Source of the DNA: Norana najaformis
Lineage: Eukaryota > Annelida > Clitellata > Crassiclitellata > Hormogastridae
DNA length: 64,000 nt
Direction of reading: 5' to 3'
NCBI GenBank assembly: GCA_964023275.1
Contig: OZ029928.1
Span: 1,922,001-1,986,000 of the forward strand
Shown here one piece after another: positions 45,862-57,350 of this stretch. A program made the translations under genes and the position numbers. A model generated the notes under the pieces. It was given only the letters and a program-made list of their open reading frames with translations. It had not been told where the DNA came from and made no database searches. Positions within the stretch are counted from its first letter, which is position 1. Each line of letters starts with the position of its first letter.

Positions 45862-45980
45862 AGAATACGACTGTTTTCGAAGAACGATTGTTCAGTTCGC
45901 TTTTGATGGAATTTTCATTTGGACGGTGTAGACTGTGTACGCTTACTTAGTTACGAGTTGCTGTATTATGTACCGTTTTA
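45862..45980 (+). repeat. Direct repeat B, right copy
   Basis: ATACGACTGTTTTCGAAG...TGTACCG matches 44550-44650 and immediately follows the RT reading frame. It continues into about 300 bases of LTR-like AT-rich sequence. Confidence 0.6.
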
Positions 45981-46436
45981 CCGAGTTTAATAGAAAGTTC
46001 TGTGATGAATTTGAGAACCGTTGAAGTTCGATTACATTTTCAAAGTGTGAATTCCAAAGTTTTGATGTACATAATTTCGACTGGACATTGTTTGTATATC
46101 AATTGTAAATGCTGTCGTAACTAGTCGCCGGATTGGCTGACACTTGAATTGCGGTAGAGATGTCTGTTAGCTTGCGATTACGAGAAGGTTGTACTGTTGT
46201 GAAATATATCATAAAAATTTAAAAAAAAGAATAAAAAAGAAAAATCGTATATGTGAAGGCCGCAGAGCAATTACGGGATCTAGTTGCCTTCCCGGGTTTT
46301 CAGTTCTTTCTTTGATTTTTGAGTAGTGCGTGATGTGATGGAGTTGGTGCGTATTGACAGGATCGGGAGATAGTTGGTGACTTTTCTCTCCTAGGTCTCC
46401 TTGCCATTTGCGGTTAGGTAGAGCTCAGTTTCATGA

Positions 46437-46758
46437 TAGAGGGCCAAGTTAAGGTGGGTGATCTGGTGAACTGGACAGGTTGCCAGTAGGGTGGAGGTTT
46501 GAGTCTCTTGCACCAGTAACTGGGCTGTCGCTAGTGCGGTTGCAGAAGAGTAGGGCACTGGGCGTATGGGCTGTAGGCTCACCCAGTTGTTGAGGCTCGC
46601 ACCGTTGCCTGGCGTACGTGCATGGTAGCAGAGGTTTTCGGGTCTGGATTGAGTACTGGTCGGAGTAAGTCGTCCAGATGACCGAGGTTTTCCACCCTAT
46701 AACCAAGGGTATATTGGTTCCTTGCTCTCTAATTGGATCTGGGTTGGAGATGTTTCTG
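46437..46758 (+). repeat. Direct repeat A, right copy
   Basis: Matches 43886-44206 over its whole length, including TGAGTACTGGTCGGAGTAAG and CGTCCAGATGACCGAGG. Confidence 0.7.
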
Positions 46759-46982
46759 TGTCACGTTTCATTAAGGTCTCCGGTTTTGTCCGAGATGCTC
46801 CGCATCTAGGTAAGGTGGGGAGAGTGTGGCGGATCGGCCACAAGGCAAGCCTGCTGGGAAAGAGGCATGAGTAGCTAAGACGCGCTTTAGGTAGCCGCTG
46901 AGTGCTGCGCGTGTGTGGTGGTCGACAGAGATAAATGGAGAAGCTTCGTTGCCCGGTGTGCAGACATGCACAGTAAGGACTA

Positions 46983-47065
46983 AGAGCGTCTGTGAATAAG
47001 CTGGTTCCTGCGACATTGCTTTCGATGGGCGCTGTAGAAATCTCGAGCTTAAAATTACAATTATG
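46983..47065 (+). repeat. Dispersed repeat R1, copy 3
   Basis: GTGAATAAGCTGGTTCCTGC ... GGGCGCTGTAGAAATCTCG, ending in ATTACAATTATG. It is the closest copy to the shared motif order. Confidence 0.7.
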
Positions 47066-47183
47066 ATACGTAAGTAAATTTGTAGAATTTGAGAGATATT
47101 TTGCTTTTTGATTTAATAATTTGTTATCTGAAATTCTTATGAGTTAGGCCGATATCTGAGCGAATGTTATTCCTCTTAATATT

Positions 47184-47255
47184 AATTGAACTTTCAGTAC
47201 CAACTTCGACGACGTTACCCGTGGTCGAAGTTGGTAGGCTACTGAACGTTCAATT
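47184..47255. repeat. Long imperfect hairpin
   Basis: AATTGAAC-TTCAGTA-CCAACTTCGAC (47184-47210) pairs with 47224-47255. The inner 13 bp are perfect with a 13-base loop; beyond a 5-base bulge a further 15 bp pair with one mismatch. Confidence 0.7.
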
Positions 47256-47793
47256 CGCATTTAGAAAGTATATCCGGTTCTGTGGCTCATGTCAATTGAC
47301 CAACATAGCAAGAAAGACTGCTAAACAAGTATGATTTCAATGCTATTAAGCACGGCGAAAGGGATAAATGAATTGTTCCGTAAGCGTTAAATACCATTCA
47401 TCGGTGGGGGTTTAAGTGGTCCCTGTGGGCAGTGGGTAATAAACTAAGGTGGAGCCTGTGGCCAATTCAGTCAACAGCGATTAAACAACAAATCGGGGCC
47501 AAGAATTTCGAATGAAGACTTATAACCTAGATAGGGTCGGTTCTGATCTACTGATCGAAAGAGAAGATTCAGATTACACAAATGAGAAATTGCCAAATAT
47601 TAATTCAAGCAATTTTTTACCCCATTTAATCTTCGAACATAGATATGAGTGAAACATTCAAATACTATCGCGCAGTATTAAAAATATTCATTTATAGTCA
47701 CCGGCAGGTGGCAGTACGTTATTATAAAGCTCATAATGTCAAGTTCCGCAACCGTTACATTAGTCCTATTAAAAACGACAGCTCCTGTACATT

Positions 47794-47960
47794 GTCAGTC
47801 AGCCAGTCAGTCAATCAGTCAGTCAGTCATTCATTCATTCATTCATTCAGTCAGTCAGTCAGTCAGGCAGTCAGTCTGTCAGTCTGTCAGTCATTCAGTC
47901 AGTCAGTCAGTCAGTCAGTCAACCTGCCTGCATGTCTGTCTGCCTGTCTGCCTGTCTGGA
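47794..47960 (+). repeat. CAGT/CATT tetranucleotide microsatellite
   Basis: About 40 units of CAGT with CATT and CTGT variants. It gives Ser/Val/Gln-rich open frames that are not genes. Confidence 0.95.
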
Positions 47961-48509
47961 GTTCGGGATGTCTGTATGGGGTATTTCTTTCTATGTTATA
48001 TGTTTGTTGATCTATCTCCGCCACCTTCCCATTTCTTTCAACCTCAACATAACCTACCGTAACAGCTCCTCTGACCCTTCCATCTGATTTTCTGGCAAAC
48101 GGACTTTTCTTTCCATGGCATCTTTGGACAACCTCTCTGACTTGACGCAGCGCTGGTGAATATAGCTTACGATTACCACTATGATTAATTATCTCACCTA
48201 GGAGCGAACTTGGCTATAAAATCAATACACTGACCGTATACTATTTCAAACAATATGCAAGACACTTGGTTCTGTCTCCCGATCGAGGGCACGATCGCAT
48301 TCAAGATTCTCCAAACGGCCTCAGCCTCAAGGCGGACGACCTGGACACTATGTTGCTGTTCCTGGAGGCTATGACGACGGGCGCGGCGGAAGTGCTAGGA
48401 AGCAGTCTGCTCTAGCATGGAGGCCTCAAGTTTACAGCGGGTTTCACCGCCCACGTTAAGAAGACGGCACGCTTTTTGGCTCAGCTGCACAACAGCGCAT
48501 GCATGTAAG

Positions 48510-48600
48510 CATGTATGTAAGTATGTAAGTATGTAAGCATGTATGCAATGTTGTATGATGTATATATGTATGTACGTCAGACGTGTGATGAATGTGTGTG
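48510..48600 (+). repeat. TATG/AAGT-type microsatellite
   Basis: ATGTAAGTATGTAAGTATG-like units across about 90 bases. Confidence 0.8.
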
Positions 48601-48619
48601 CGTAGGCTATGTATGCATG

Positions 48620-48710
48620 ATGGACCGTAATCGTAATCTCGAGATTTCTACAGCGTCCAACGAAAGCTAAGTCGCGGGAACCAGCTTATTCACAGGCGCT
48701 CAGTCAAAAC
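48620..48710 (-). repeat. Dispersed repeat R1, copy 4
   Basis: Reverse complement of the R1 string: TAATCTCGAGATTTCTACAG ... CGCGGGAACCAGCTTATTCA on plus. Confidence 0.7.
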
Positions 48711-48879
48711 AATATCGATAGGCAAAAGGGTAGTTCCAGGTCAAGATCCAGGAGTCAGGCAGTCAGACAGTCGGACGGCTACGCTGGACGGTGTTTGAAA
48801 CTGAAGCGAAAAGAGAGATAAGGGGAAGAGGAAGAATCAGGATAAGATTTTTGGAAAAGAAGTGTTTGGATGTGTGAAT

Positions 48880-49005
48880 GATGTATGTACCTATATATGT
48901 ATGTATCTTTGTATGAATATATGCTTGTATGTATGATGTATGCAAAGTATGTATGAATGTATGCGCGTATGAATGATGTATATATGAATGTGTGTATAAG
49001 AGAGT
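48880..49005 (+). repeat. TATG-type microsatellite
   Basis: Imperfect TGTATGTA units with GAAT and CGCG interruptions. Confidence 0.8.
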
Positions 49006-50415
49006 GCCAGATGTGATGACCACGACGGCCTACTTCAGACTCGCGGAGGCAGGATTCCCGAACCGATCGAGGTACATGTAGATTAATGAGGTCATGTTGA
49101 TCCTCAAACACCTGGAGGAGTCAGTGAACCAGGGCTCTGTTATCGGTTAATAGGAAGATTCAGTTACCAAGAATAAGATGGATTTTTACGAACAAAGACA
49201 AGAAGGAAGCTGATTCAAGAGCCAAACCAGAGAGGGCACCAAGGTTGAAACATTCAACTTCGCAAAAAGAATTACGCATATGATGGAACTCAAACGGGAA
49301 CAGATGGACATAGAAATGGAGGAAGACAACAGCTTATGTGAAATAAATGACGGGAGTTGAACAGAACGGCTAGAACAATCCCAATTGGACAAACTTAGAC
49401 GGTGAAAGAAACTGCAGATATAGACGAAGGAAATCAAGCAACAGTATCAAGACAAACGGAAATACCAAGTACATTTAGATAATAGCGGTAGCTGCTAAAA
49501 GCTAGAATAAGAGATTCTTTGAGTAGAAGAAGACAAGCTGAATAGCAAGCACAGAGGCAGAGTCTTGCAGCTAATAGACAAGGAGAGACCGACGAGCAAA
49601 AGCAGCAGTTTTGAGTTAGAAAGACACGAATCAATAGAATCCGAGCGTAAGAGACAGAAAACGCAGGACAAATCTGAGACAGATGGCAATAGAACGACTT
49701 GATCGGATTAAGAAAACGGAGATAAAGGGCGTTCAGGGGCGGGGTGTACACTAGGGCTGTGACGACCTGGATAATTGGCCCAAAAGATGCGGAGAGAGGT
49801 AGGAGGTTTTTAATGAGTGCGACGTAAGAGATCTCAGTGAGTTGGACAGAAGAGTTGAACAAATGAGAATTGAATGCATTACAGTTGTACGACGGAGAGT
49901 GTAGAAGAAGCTGTCAGACGAAGTAGAATACAGTAGTTACCTAAGATTACTTTGGAAGTAATGGCAAATACATTCAGTAAAGTAATTTCAAAATTAACAA
50001 AAAACGTTCAATTCGAAGGATTTTTCTTTTAAAAAGAGATTCCACTCTGCTGGTATATAGGGTAACAAGGTGTATAAGGCCGATTGCAAAAGATGCAGTC
50101 TAGGGCAATGTATAATAGTTTGCTGTGTATTCTATTGACTTTTTGGGGTACAGGTGTCCTAGTTGACTGCTGACTATAGCAATTTCTAAAGTTGTGCGTG
50201 TAGAAGTTTTAGTGTTGGCGAGAAACTACTGTTGTGGGTTTTGGTTTAATTATACAATCGAAAATCGAAGACTTTGCACCATTTATCGATTTACCACTAT
50301 ACAACAAACCAGGCGAGTCTGCATTTTGGAGGATGTTTGGTTGACAGCTTCGAAAGGTCGACGACAGAAGTGTAAATTAATAATGATGATCTATAGAGAT
50401 TTTTTAATGTATATC

Positions 50416-51513
50416 TCATAACATCGGAATCCAGCCAGGAGGATAATAGTTTTCTCGTTTGAGAATCTTGGAAAACGTAGAATTCCATCTAGGATAATCG
50501 GCATAGTAGGTCGCAGTTCCTCTTGCGAGCCATGCAGCCCACCATCCGAAACTTCCAGTAGACACTATTACATGGTCACACATAGATAGTATTGCCATAT
50601 CTTGAACATTAGTGTGGTTGATGGAAAAAGTAACGTTCGCGATCATTTGAGAAGAATTAAAATATATAAATTTCTTAGACCAAATGTTGTCTAACGAAGC
50701 AACAATGAACTGTGTTGGACCGTATTTTTGAACGAAGTAATCCATAGCTTTTTGAAAATAGGCTTCAGTAGCAACACTGAAACCATTCTGTATATGTTCT
50801 GGAAGGAGGAAGTCTCCGCGTCTGATATGTACACCAACCAGTACAAAACCTGTTTTCCATGCAGGAGGGATATTAGCATCAAGGAAACTCCTTGCAAACT
50901 CTCTGGTAGCATTTTTAAATTTGAAAGATTGTCGGATGCGATGTTTTGTTCCTCTTGTATATTTCCAACTCTGAAAATATCCATTAATAACTATTAACTT
51001 GTTTATAGTTTCTGAAGTATTCAACACGAGACTTTCCAAGCGCGAGTCAAATGATATGACAGCTTCAGTGAAATCATATCTAGGGCAGACGACATTCATC
51101 TTTTTCACATTTAAATCAAAGGCAGCAACCAACGTTCTCATATTGTGGTTTTCAAAAAGAACAAATTCTCTACCAGTCAGTTCTGCTACGTAAAGACCTG
51201 CAGCAAATAGAAACATCTGATTACCAAGTCCTTGACTCTGGCAATGTCCAATGCTTACGTAGCGAGAACAGTTGTGATAAAACGTAGTGACTGTTTTGTT
51301 TTCATGACTGCTGCTTATATTCCAGTGGCTGACGATTCCAAATGCTTTCGTTGCCAATGCCACACAAGTACCTGGTTGCACTGAAGGACAAAAATGGTAG
51401 AAAATATTGCTGGTAGCAATAAAGCCAGTCACTACAAGAATAACAAGCATACCAAGCAACCATTTTTTCTTCCAGCATCCAACTGTTACATGTATCTGTT
51501 CAGCGGTCTTCAT
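50416..51513 (-). CDS. Alpha-1,2-fucosyltransferase-like protein (GT11), Golgi type II
   Basis: An intronless ORF of 365 residues from ATG 51511-51513. A short cytosolic tail and one membrane anchor (about residues 18-37, WLLGMLVILVVTGFI) give the type II topology of Golgi glycosyltransferases. Family 11 motifs are GLGNQMFLFAAGLYVAE (95-111), VHIRRGD (228-234, the HxRRxD GDP-fucose site) and STGSFGWWAAWL (318-329, the conserved C-terminal motif). Nine N-X-S/T sites fit a luminal enzyme. It would transfer fucose from GDP-fucose to a terminal galactose in alpha-1,2 linkage; the acceptor is unknown. Length matches animal FUT1/FUT2-like proteins. Stop TAA/TGA-type end near 50416 and no frame damage. 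No neighbouring gene suggests a pathway. Expansion of such single-exon genes is common in invertebrates. Confidence 0.9.
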   Translation of the reverse strand: MKTAEQIHVTVGCWKKKWLLGMLVILVVTGFIATSNIFYHFCPSVQPGTCVALATKAFGIVSHWNISSSHENKTVTTFYHNCSRYVSIGHCQSQGLGNQMFLFAAGLYVAELTGREFVLFENHNMRTLVAAFDLNVKKMNVVCPRYDFTEAVISFDSRLESLVLNTSETINKLIVINGYFQSWKYTRGTKHRIRQSFKFKNATREFARSFLDANIPPAWKTGFVLVGVHIRRGDFLLPEHIQNGFSVATEAYFQKAMDYFVQKYGPTQFIVASLDNIWSKKFIYFNSSQMIANVTFSINHTNVQDMAILSMCDHVIVSTGSFGWWAAWLARGTATYYADYPRWNSTFSKILKRENYYPPGWIPML

Positions 51514-52814
51514 TTCGTTCCAAGCGTTGCTTAAGCGCTTTTGCTTTTGTATGAAGAAAATCCAATATGTTTGTTTATACAGAAAAAAGAAAGTGCCAAG
51601 AAATAATTGTGCATATGTAGTAAATTAGACAGCAAGTCTACTTTGTGCAAGCTGTCAATTCCCAATATGTTATTTTCCGTGTTGCAAACTCTCTGGGTAT
51701 TTATCTTGTAAAATGCTATTGAGCGGCGAAGTTTTTGCTTCAGCGTCCGCAGTTCGTCGAATGTTTCATGATAAAAATGTTTAAACATCTAAAACAAACA
51801 AAACCATGTTACAAAATTTAAAAAATTGCAAATTGTGAACAAAACTTAATTTGGCGAAAAGAGCCGGCCGGCAAGTTTTATTTAAAATGTGGTAATAGCT
51901 TTATATTAAACTAAACTTAAACTTAGATTATCAAGCACCCCAAATTTATATAATGCTACCAGAAGTAAACGCTGTGGTGACTTGCTTAATCAAGCAGAGG
52001 CCTCGCAATTTACGCAAAATTAGGGAAAAACTATCTATTATAAATATAATAACCAAGCACTTGTTTAACCTCCTACAAGTACTTAGTCTATGATGTTTCC
52101 AAGTTAACCAGATTTCTGCAGCCAAAGCGAGTCATTTAGTACATTTTGTTACGTGTTCGTCTAGTGTTGATAAATAACTCGCCTGGGTTTTGATAAAATT
52201 TCTATTTACACTTGCAAGAGATTATAACACGTACAACAGAATACCTGACATCAGCAAGAACGACGACGGCTGTTTCGAAGCCAAGAGTCAAACTCTTTTC
52301 ATCAGAGAACAACTTGAACACAAAAACCTCTCAGGTTCCTCCAACAGACGGATGACCTTTACATAAGTTCGTAAGACGGAGTCTTGTCAACTAACAGAAA
52401 ACAGAGCCACGTAGGGCTCGGCCTATCTGAACTAGCCTAGCTCGGCAACCTGAAGGAAACATCCCCTTATATTGGATTTCTGGGGTTACGCCCCCAAAGA
52501 AACAGCTCATCCTTCAACCACTCCTTACATCCGGATCTTCCACATGGGCCGACTCTAACAATATACAGCTTTTGACCAATAAATGAAATGAAGGTCTTTC
52601 TCGACCTTTACAATCAAATTTTGTTAACATATCACCAACGGCATTGCCACTGCTGTCACAAAACAAATTTACATAATCACCAACACCGATTATAGCAAAG
52701 CAGAATTTGACCACAAACAACGTTGTAGCGTTTCACAAGCTTTTTGATATATCATAGCCTGTTCTCTGTTATGCTCTCCCCTTGATTATGTCAACTTTTT
52801 TTTATAGGTGTCTC
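51514..52814. other. Upstream of the fucosyltransferase, no gene seen
   Basis: Presumed promoter side of the GT11 gene. An 85-codon open frame at 51531-51788 (-) is charged but unrecognised and not called. 52200-52700 has a different, less AT-rich composition and could be an unclassified repeat. Confidence 0.4.
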
Positions 52815-52990
52815 AGATCCTTAACTCAGTAGGCTTCAATGCATCCAAAAATCTCTGGCTTATGTAGTGCTGCGCGCACCTCTCACACAAATTCCTTGAC
52901 CTTATTAAGCCAGCTGCACTGGCTTCCTGTGGAATTCCGTATAAAATTTATAAAAGTGGTTCTGAAAATGCGTTCACAGATTGCAACACC
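52815..52990 (+). pseudogene. CR1/L2-like RT thumb fragment
   Basis: With frame changes, the plus strand reads LQCIQKSLAYVVLRAPLTQI and LLSQLHWLPVEFRIKFIKV. The LHWLPVxxRIxFK motif is diagnostic of CR1/L2-group RT C-terminal halves. Confidence 0.65.
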
Positions 52991-54029
52991 ATACTACTGA
53001 CTTTAATAAAAGTACGGCCTCCGAGTTAATCACGGCAAGTGGTGCACGTGCCCACTCAAACAGGCCATGGTGTGTGAAACAAAATTATGCGATTTTTAAT
53101 TGCTCACAGGATATATCCCATTCGAAAAATGTACAGTGAAATATAGATATAACTTTTGACTTGCTTAACGCTTCAGCAACCACAGGCATAGGAAACTGTT
53201 AACGTTACGATAATTACAAAAAAGTCGCAGATTACTAACTTTTTGACAATTCCCAGAGGACTAGCCATGCAAATTTTGATGGGTTGACAGTCCCTGCTTT
53301 TACTAGATCATCTTTCTAGCGCTATACCTCAGGTTGATAAATCAAAGGAATATGTATACAGTAAATTCTTTCTCACGGAAATACAGTCGTTACAGGATTT
53401 CTTGCTTAATAACATTACAAATCCAGGCTTATCAGAATGTCAATCTGCGTACCTTGTTATCAGGTCCATGCATTGCTTCTGTTAACTCAGTGTCAAATGT
53501 GTCACGCTTTCATAGTCTATCACCATAGGTTATTATTCTGTTTCAGACTCAGACATAAGTGTTTCAACTGCATCCGTAGAACAGAAAAAGGTCTGTGCCA
53601 GGCAGACATTGGTTTATTTGTGGAAGTCGGGTACAACACAATCACGTTTTCTCCCCTTTCAAAAGATTTGTATTTTTGACCTCTTAATGTACTAGGTCGC
53701 ATACTGAATTTATTTTTCTTCAGCAGAGGTTTTCGCCAACTTCATGACTTTCACCAAACATAATTCTTTCAAACACTTTGTTGGTTTTTATCCAAATTTC
53801 TTTGGACCATGTTTGATTTAGAATTGTGAGTGACCCCGAGCTATTTTCTCATAAGCCAGCTCCCGTTGTCGCATTCAGCACCTCTCTAAGCGCCCATACT
53901 GTACAAAGAATGAAGTATCTCAATATTTTGGGTTTTCTATCATCTCTTTCCAAATCTGATTCCACCTCTCTACTAATCCAGATGCTTCAAATTGAGTACA
54001 CGTGTTGAATTGTGGAATGCAACTCAGCA
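52991..54029. other. Intergenic, no gene seen
   Basis: Open frames of 60-80 codons without domains. Nothing supported. Confidence 0.4.
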
Positions 54030-54560
54030 ATTTTATCGTGCGCACAAATCAACAACATAAAGGCAGCTTTTATGACTGGTTCATATGTGGAACTCGGTAT
54101 AAATCAGAAAGCAAAGATCCTGCAGACAGACAAAGAGGATGAGTTCCCAGATCATTCCTACTATCCTGGTAGCTAAATAATGGCTATGTTTTTCGGAGAC
54201 TCGTAAGAACAGCAAATGTAGTACGACGACCTTCATTCGTCTGTATAAAGCAATAATGAGCACTTTACTGTATGGAGCTTAGAGATCTGGTCAATCACGA
54301 AGACAAATTGTACATATTTTTATGATATCATAAAACAAAGAAAAAACAACACGAAGAAATAGAACATTTTACCAGAAAAGCGAAGACTGAAGTTGATCAG
54401 CAAGTTTTTATTATAGAAGAGTCAACCAAACGATGAATTGGATCTGTGATGGGGGAAATAAGGAAAGATCGAGAAAGTACTGACTGGAGACGAGTCAGTA
54501 GGATTGATGATGGATAGACGTGATGAGCGGAGAAGGCGCTTTGCAGAGGAAGAACTAAGT
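54030..54560 (+). pseudogene. Very decayed RT tail of RTE/jockey type
   Basis: The plus strand shows TTTFIRLYKAIMSTLLYGA near 54230 (RT thumb: VRLYKSxVxSxLLYGSE in intact elements), then ISDG-type linker sequence. Near 54480 GDESVGLMMDRRDERRRRFA follows. Many stops. Identification is tentative. Confidence 0.4.
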
Positions 54561-54704
54561 AATAAGTAAGTAATTACTGCATCGCATTTTAAGGTCATCC
54601 GTCAGTGTTTAAGCTAACGTGAATTGTTTGGAATCGTGAAGAATCGGAAACTTACTCCCATAATCCATTAAATTTAACTTTGATTTCTGACTTGACAAAT
54701 TACC

Positions 54705-54736
<32 letters not shown>

Positions 54737-55922
54737 GACAATTTCTATAGCGCCGTAACACGGCCGAGGCCGAAGAAAAGGGCGCTGTATATAAGTTCAG
54801 GCGACAATAGAAAATTAACTACAGTCATACGATAATTTAAATAGAAACGTTTTAAGCCCTTTCTTAAAGGTATACAAGGACGGAGCATTCTTCACGTGGT
54901 CGGGAAGGCTATTCCACTCAGTGGGCCCGGCAATCGAGAAAGAGCTTTCGCCAAAGCGCGTGGAAGACATCGGGACCTGCAGTAGGTTCCTCGACGAGGA
55001 CCTCAGCCGACATCTGTTCTCATTGTCTCCAACTCGAATACAAAATTCAGAGATGTAGTTCGTCATGAGGTTATTCAGTGCTTTGTAGGTGATCAGACAT
55101 AGTTTGTATGTGATCCGTTGAGGAACATGCAGCCAGTGCAGATTGTCGTGCAGCAGATCACTAATATGATCGGATGGTGTCCGGCCGTAGATGACACGTG
55201 CGGCAGAGTTCAGCACTGACTGCACCCGATCTAGCTGGCAAGCAGGCAGCCCCGCTAGTAGGCTGTTGCAGTAGTCAACCCTGGAGACTATGAAGCTGTT
55301 GACCAAGATGATGGCTGTCGAGGTAGGAATCAGTCTGCGGATGGATTTTATACGCCGCAGTTGATAGAAACAGCCACGAACGAGTTGACTCACATGGGCC
55401 GACCTGGTCAAACAGCTGTCAAAGTGTACTCCAAGTTTGCGGATGGTGTCGGCTGGTCGAACTACTGCCTCGTTGATGGCGAATGAACTGTCGTCGAGTA
55501 GATGTTGACTGGTGCACCATAGGAACTCAGACTTCGATGGATTGAGTCTGAGACGGTTGGAAGCCATCCACTCCGAAATGCGTTCAATACACAGCAGCAC
55601 TCTCTGTTTCAACTCCGCGGTTTGCGAAGGCTCGCAGAAGAAGTAGAGTTGTGTATCGTCCGCATAAAAGTGGTGGAGGAGACCATGGGCTTGTATAATC
55701 TTTTCCACGTCAGCTGTGTATAGCACGAAGAGGAGGGGCCCGAGGACTGATCCCTGTGGGACGCCACAGGTGACCATTCTAGGTGGTGTTGCCTCACCAG
55801 CGAAGTGGACAGATTGAGTGCGGCCTCTGATATAGGATTCAAGCCAACTGAGCACTTCATCCTTGACTCCGAACGTGCGCGACAGTCGCTAGAGCAGAAT
55901 GTCATGGTTCACCAATGAACAT
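54705..55922 (-). mobile_element. CR1/L2-like retroposon, 5'-truncated, RT half nearly intact
   Basis: The minus-strand ORF 54815-55855 (346 codons) carries CGVPQGSVLGPLLFVLYTAD, FYADDTQLYF (catalytic YADD), LRLNPSKSEFLW, KLGVHFDSCL, SRVDYCNSLLAGLPACQL, DNLHWLHVPQRITYKL and FSIAGPTEWNSLPDHVKN. Upstream, NHDILL, a TAG and RLSRTFGVKDEVL extend the RT to about 55920, where the copy is truncated. The 3' UTR runs to 54705 and ends in about 10 ATT units, the microsatellite tail typical of this group. The endonuclease and N-terminal RT motifs are absent. Only one stop in about 370 codons makes this the youngest L2-like copy in the window. Confidence 0.85.
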
Positions 55923-56558
55923 GTCAGTCCGTATACGACTTCCGGATGCAAAAACTCCTTTCCAGACAATGCTTACCAGTCGGCCTAGTTGCTTATGGCA
56001 ACATAGCATTTCCAAAGCCAGTTGTAATTCGTGACACGATCGCATGCACGTACACACAAGTACTTTTCGGCTTTTGGTGGGTATAGATAGGCAAACAACT
56101 GAACAGTCATTTTGTAGCACATTCTAAATAGATCTATAAGATGATCATTACTAGCATATGTGATGAGAGATTTAATTCAGAATAACAAGACCATTAATGT
56201 GCAAATACACAAAGAATGTCTAGTTATAAGAGAGAGAAACTCAGCCGCGTGGTGTAGGCGTATTTTCAAAAAAGCAATAAACTCATATAAGATCAAAAAC
56301 TGATTCTTCAATAAGGATTCTGTGGTCAAACCTCCTCCTTGTCCTCTTTTCCACTGCTTTCTCCTCCTCGTTCTCACCTTCAAGTCTTCAATCCAAAACT
56401 TCTACTACTAAGCAAGTAAGTAACTAAGTAAGTTTTACACATCCTATAGCATTCATTGGTAACACAGAGTGGCAGACCTCCTCTATGGCAACTATGCTTC
56501 CATGCGTGCTAACCTATTTTCTAGTTATTTGATCATTGTTTGCTGGCACCCCGTCCTT
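55923..56558. other. Intergenic, no gene seen
   Basis: No supported feature; short open frames only. Confidence 0.4.
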
Positions 56559-57350
56559 AGCGCGCACGACAAATGAGCACCGACAAATGAGCACCGACAA
56601 ATGAGCGCCGACAAATGCGCGCAGTCAACTGAGCGCTGTTGAATAAGCTCCGTCAAATGAGCGCCGTCGAAATCGCGCAGCATAGACTATTATTAACCCT
56701 TTGATTGACTAACTTCAAAGGTCAAACGCTTTAACACTTCGATTGATTAGAATAAAGACGACAACTTTATATACTGTATGGCAATGAATAATACACAATA
56801 ATATGATGTGTACATAATAGTTGCCGCCACTTTGATGTAAAAATAATAGTAGAAAGAAACTTATAGTTTAAATTACTGCTTCATGTGAGGAGACTTCAAA
56901 GCTCGTATTTGCGCAGAATAAACAAAGAAAACTATAAATACCAAATGCACCGGATTTAGACAGCCAGAGGCATCGAAATCAAAGTATATCAAACTTAACC
57001 GACGCCTGCTAGCCTTGATTTCAACATACGACAACGTACCATTGCTCGAGTACCTTTGCGGAATCGCGAATAATATAACAATTTGACAAAATGGAAACAT
57101 AACAAAATTTACTTAGTTAACTAACACTTTAAAAACATTACCTTATTTACTGTTTCACAGTAAATGACATCAAATTTTCATTTTGCGTTTGTTTGTCTTC
57201 TAAATTAAATAGTCAGTTTTTCGTATGCTCTATGTCTTCTTGTATGCGCGCTAATGTCGGCGCGCATTTGTCTTGCGCGAAAGTGACGGCACGCCCTTTT
57301 TGTCGGCGCGCTTTGGTCGGCGTGCATTTGTCCTGTGCACTTTTGTCGGT
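56559..57350. mobile_element. Non-autonomous element with inverted arrays of 14-bp units
   Basis: The left end (56567-56678) is eight consecutive 14-base units of the type CGACAAATGAGCGC. The right end (57246-57348) is about seven units of the inverse type GCGCGCATTTGTCG, with two slightly longer ones. The 560-base middle is AT-rich and has no recognisable ORF. Inverted terminal arrays imply a mobile element or foldback sequence. I could not fix a target duplication, and the transposase family is unknown. Confidence 0.65.

Larger units (their letters stand above)
48255..49900 (+). pseudogene. Decayed coding sequence of unidentified (probably mobile) origin
   Basis: Two plus-strand stretches look coding in composition. 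48285-48500 reads SLKADDLDTMLLFLEAMTTG and, after a stop, FTAGFTAHVKKTARFLAQL. 49000-49130 reads TTAYFRLAEAGFPNRSRYM and EVMLILKHLEESVNQGSVI. They are separated by a microsatellite and an R1 repeat. Charged Lys/Glu-rich sequence with many stops follows to about 49900. No family is recognised. The pattern fits a fragmented transposon or virus-like gag/structural gene, but that is a guess. Confidence 0.35.

Noticed and set aside
43886..46758. Repeats A as a simple LTR pair of the Gypsy-like element
   Set aside because: Gag lies outside the pair, A lacks clear TG...CA ends, and the inner repeats B are in the wrong order for an LTR.
47736..48062. Ser/Gln/Val-rich ORFs, and a possible CRISPR-like array
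   Set aside because: They come from a CAGT microsatellite; there are no spacers and no repeat longer than a few bases.
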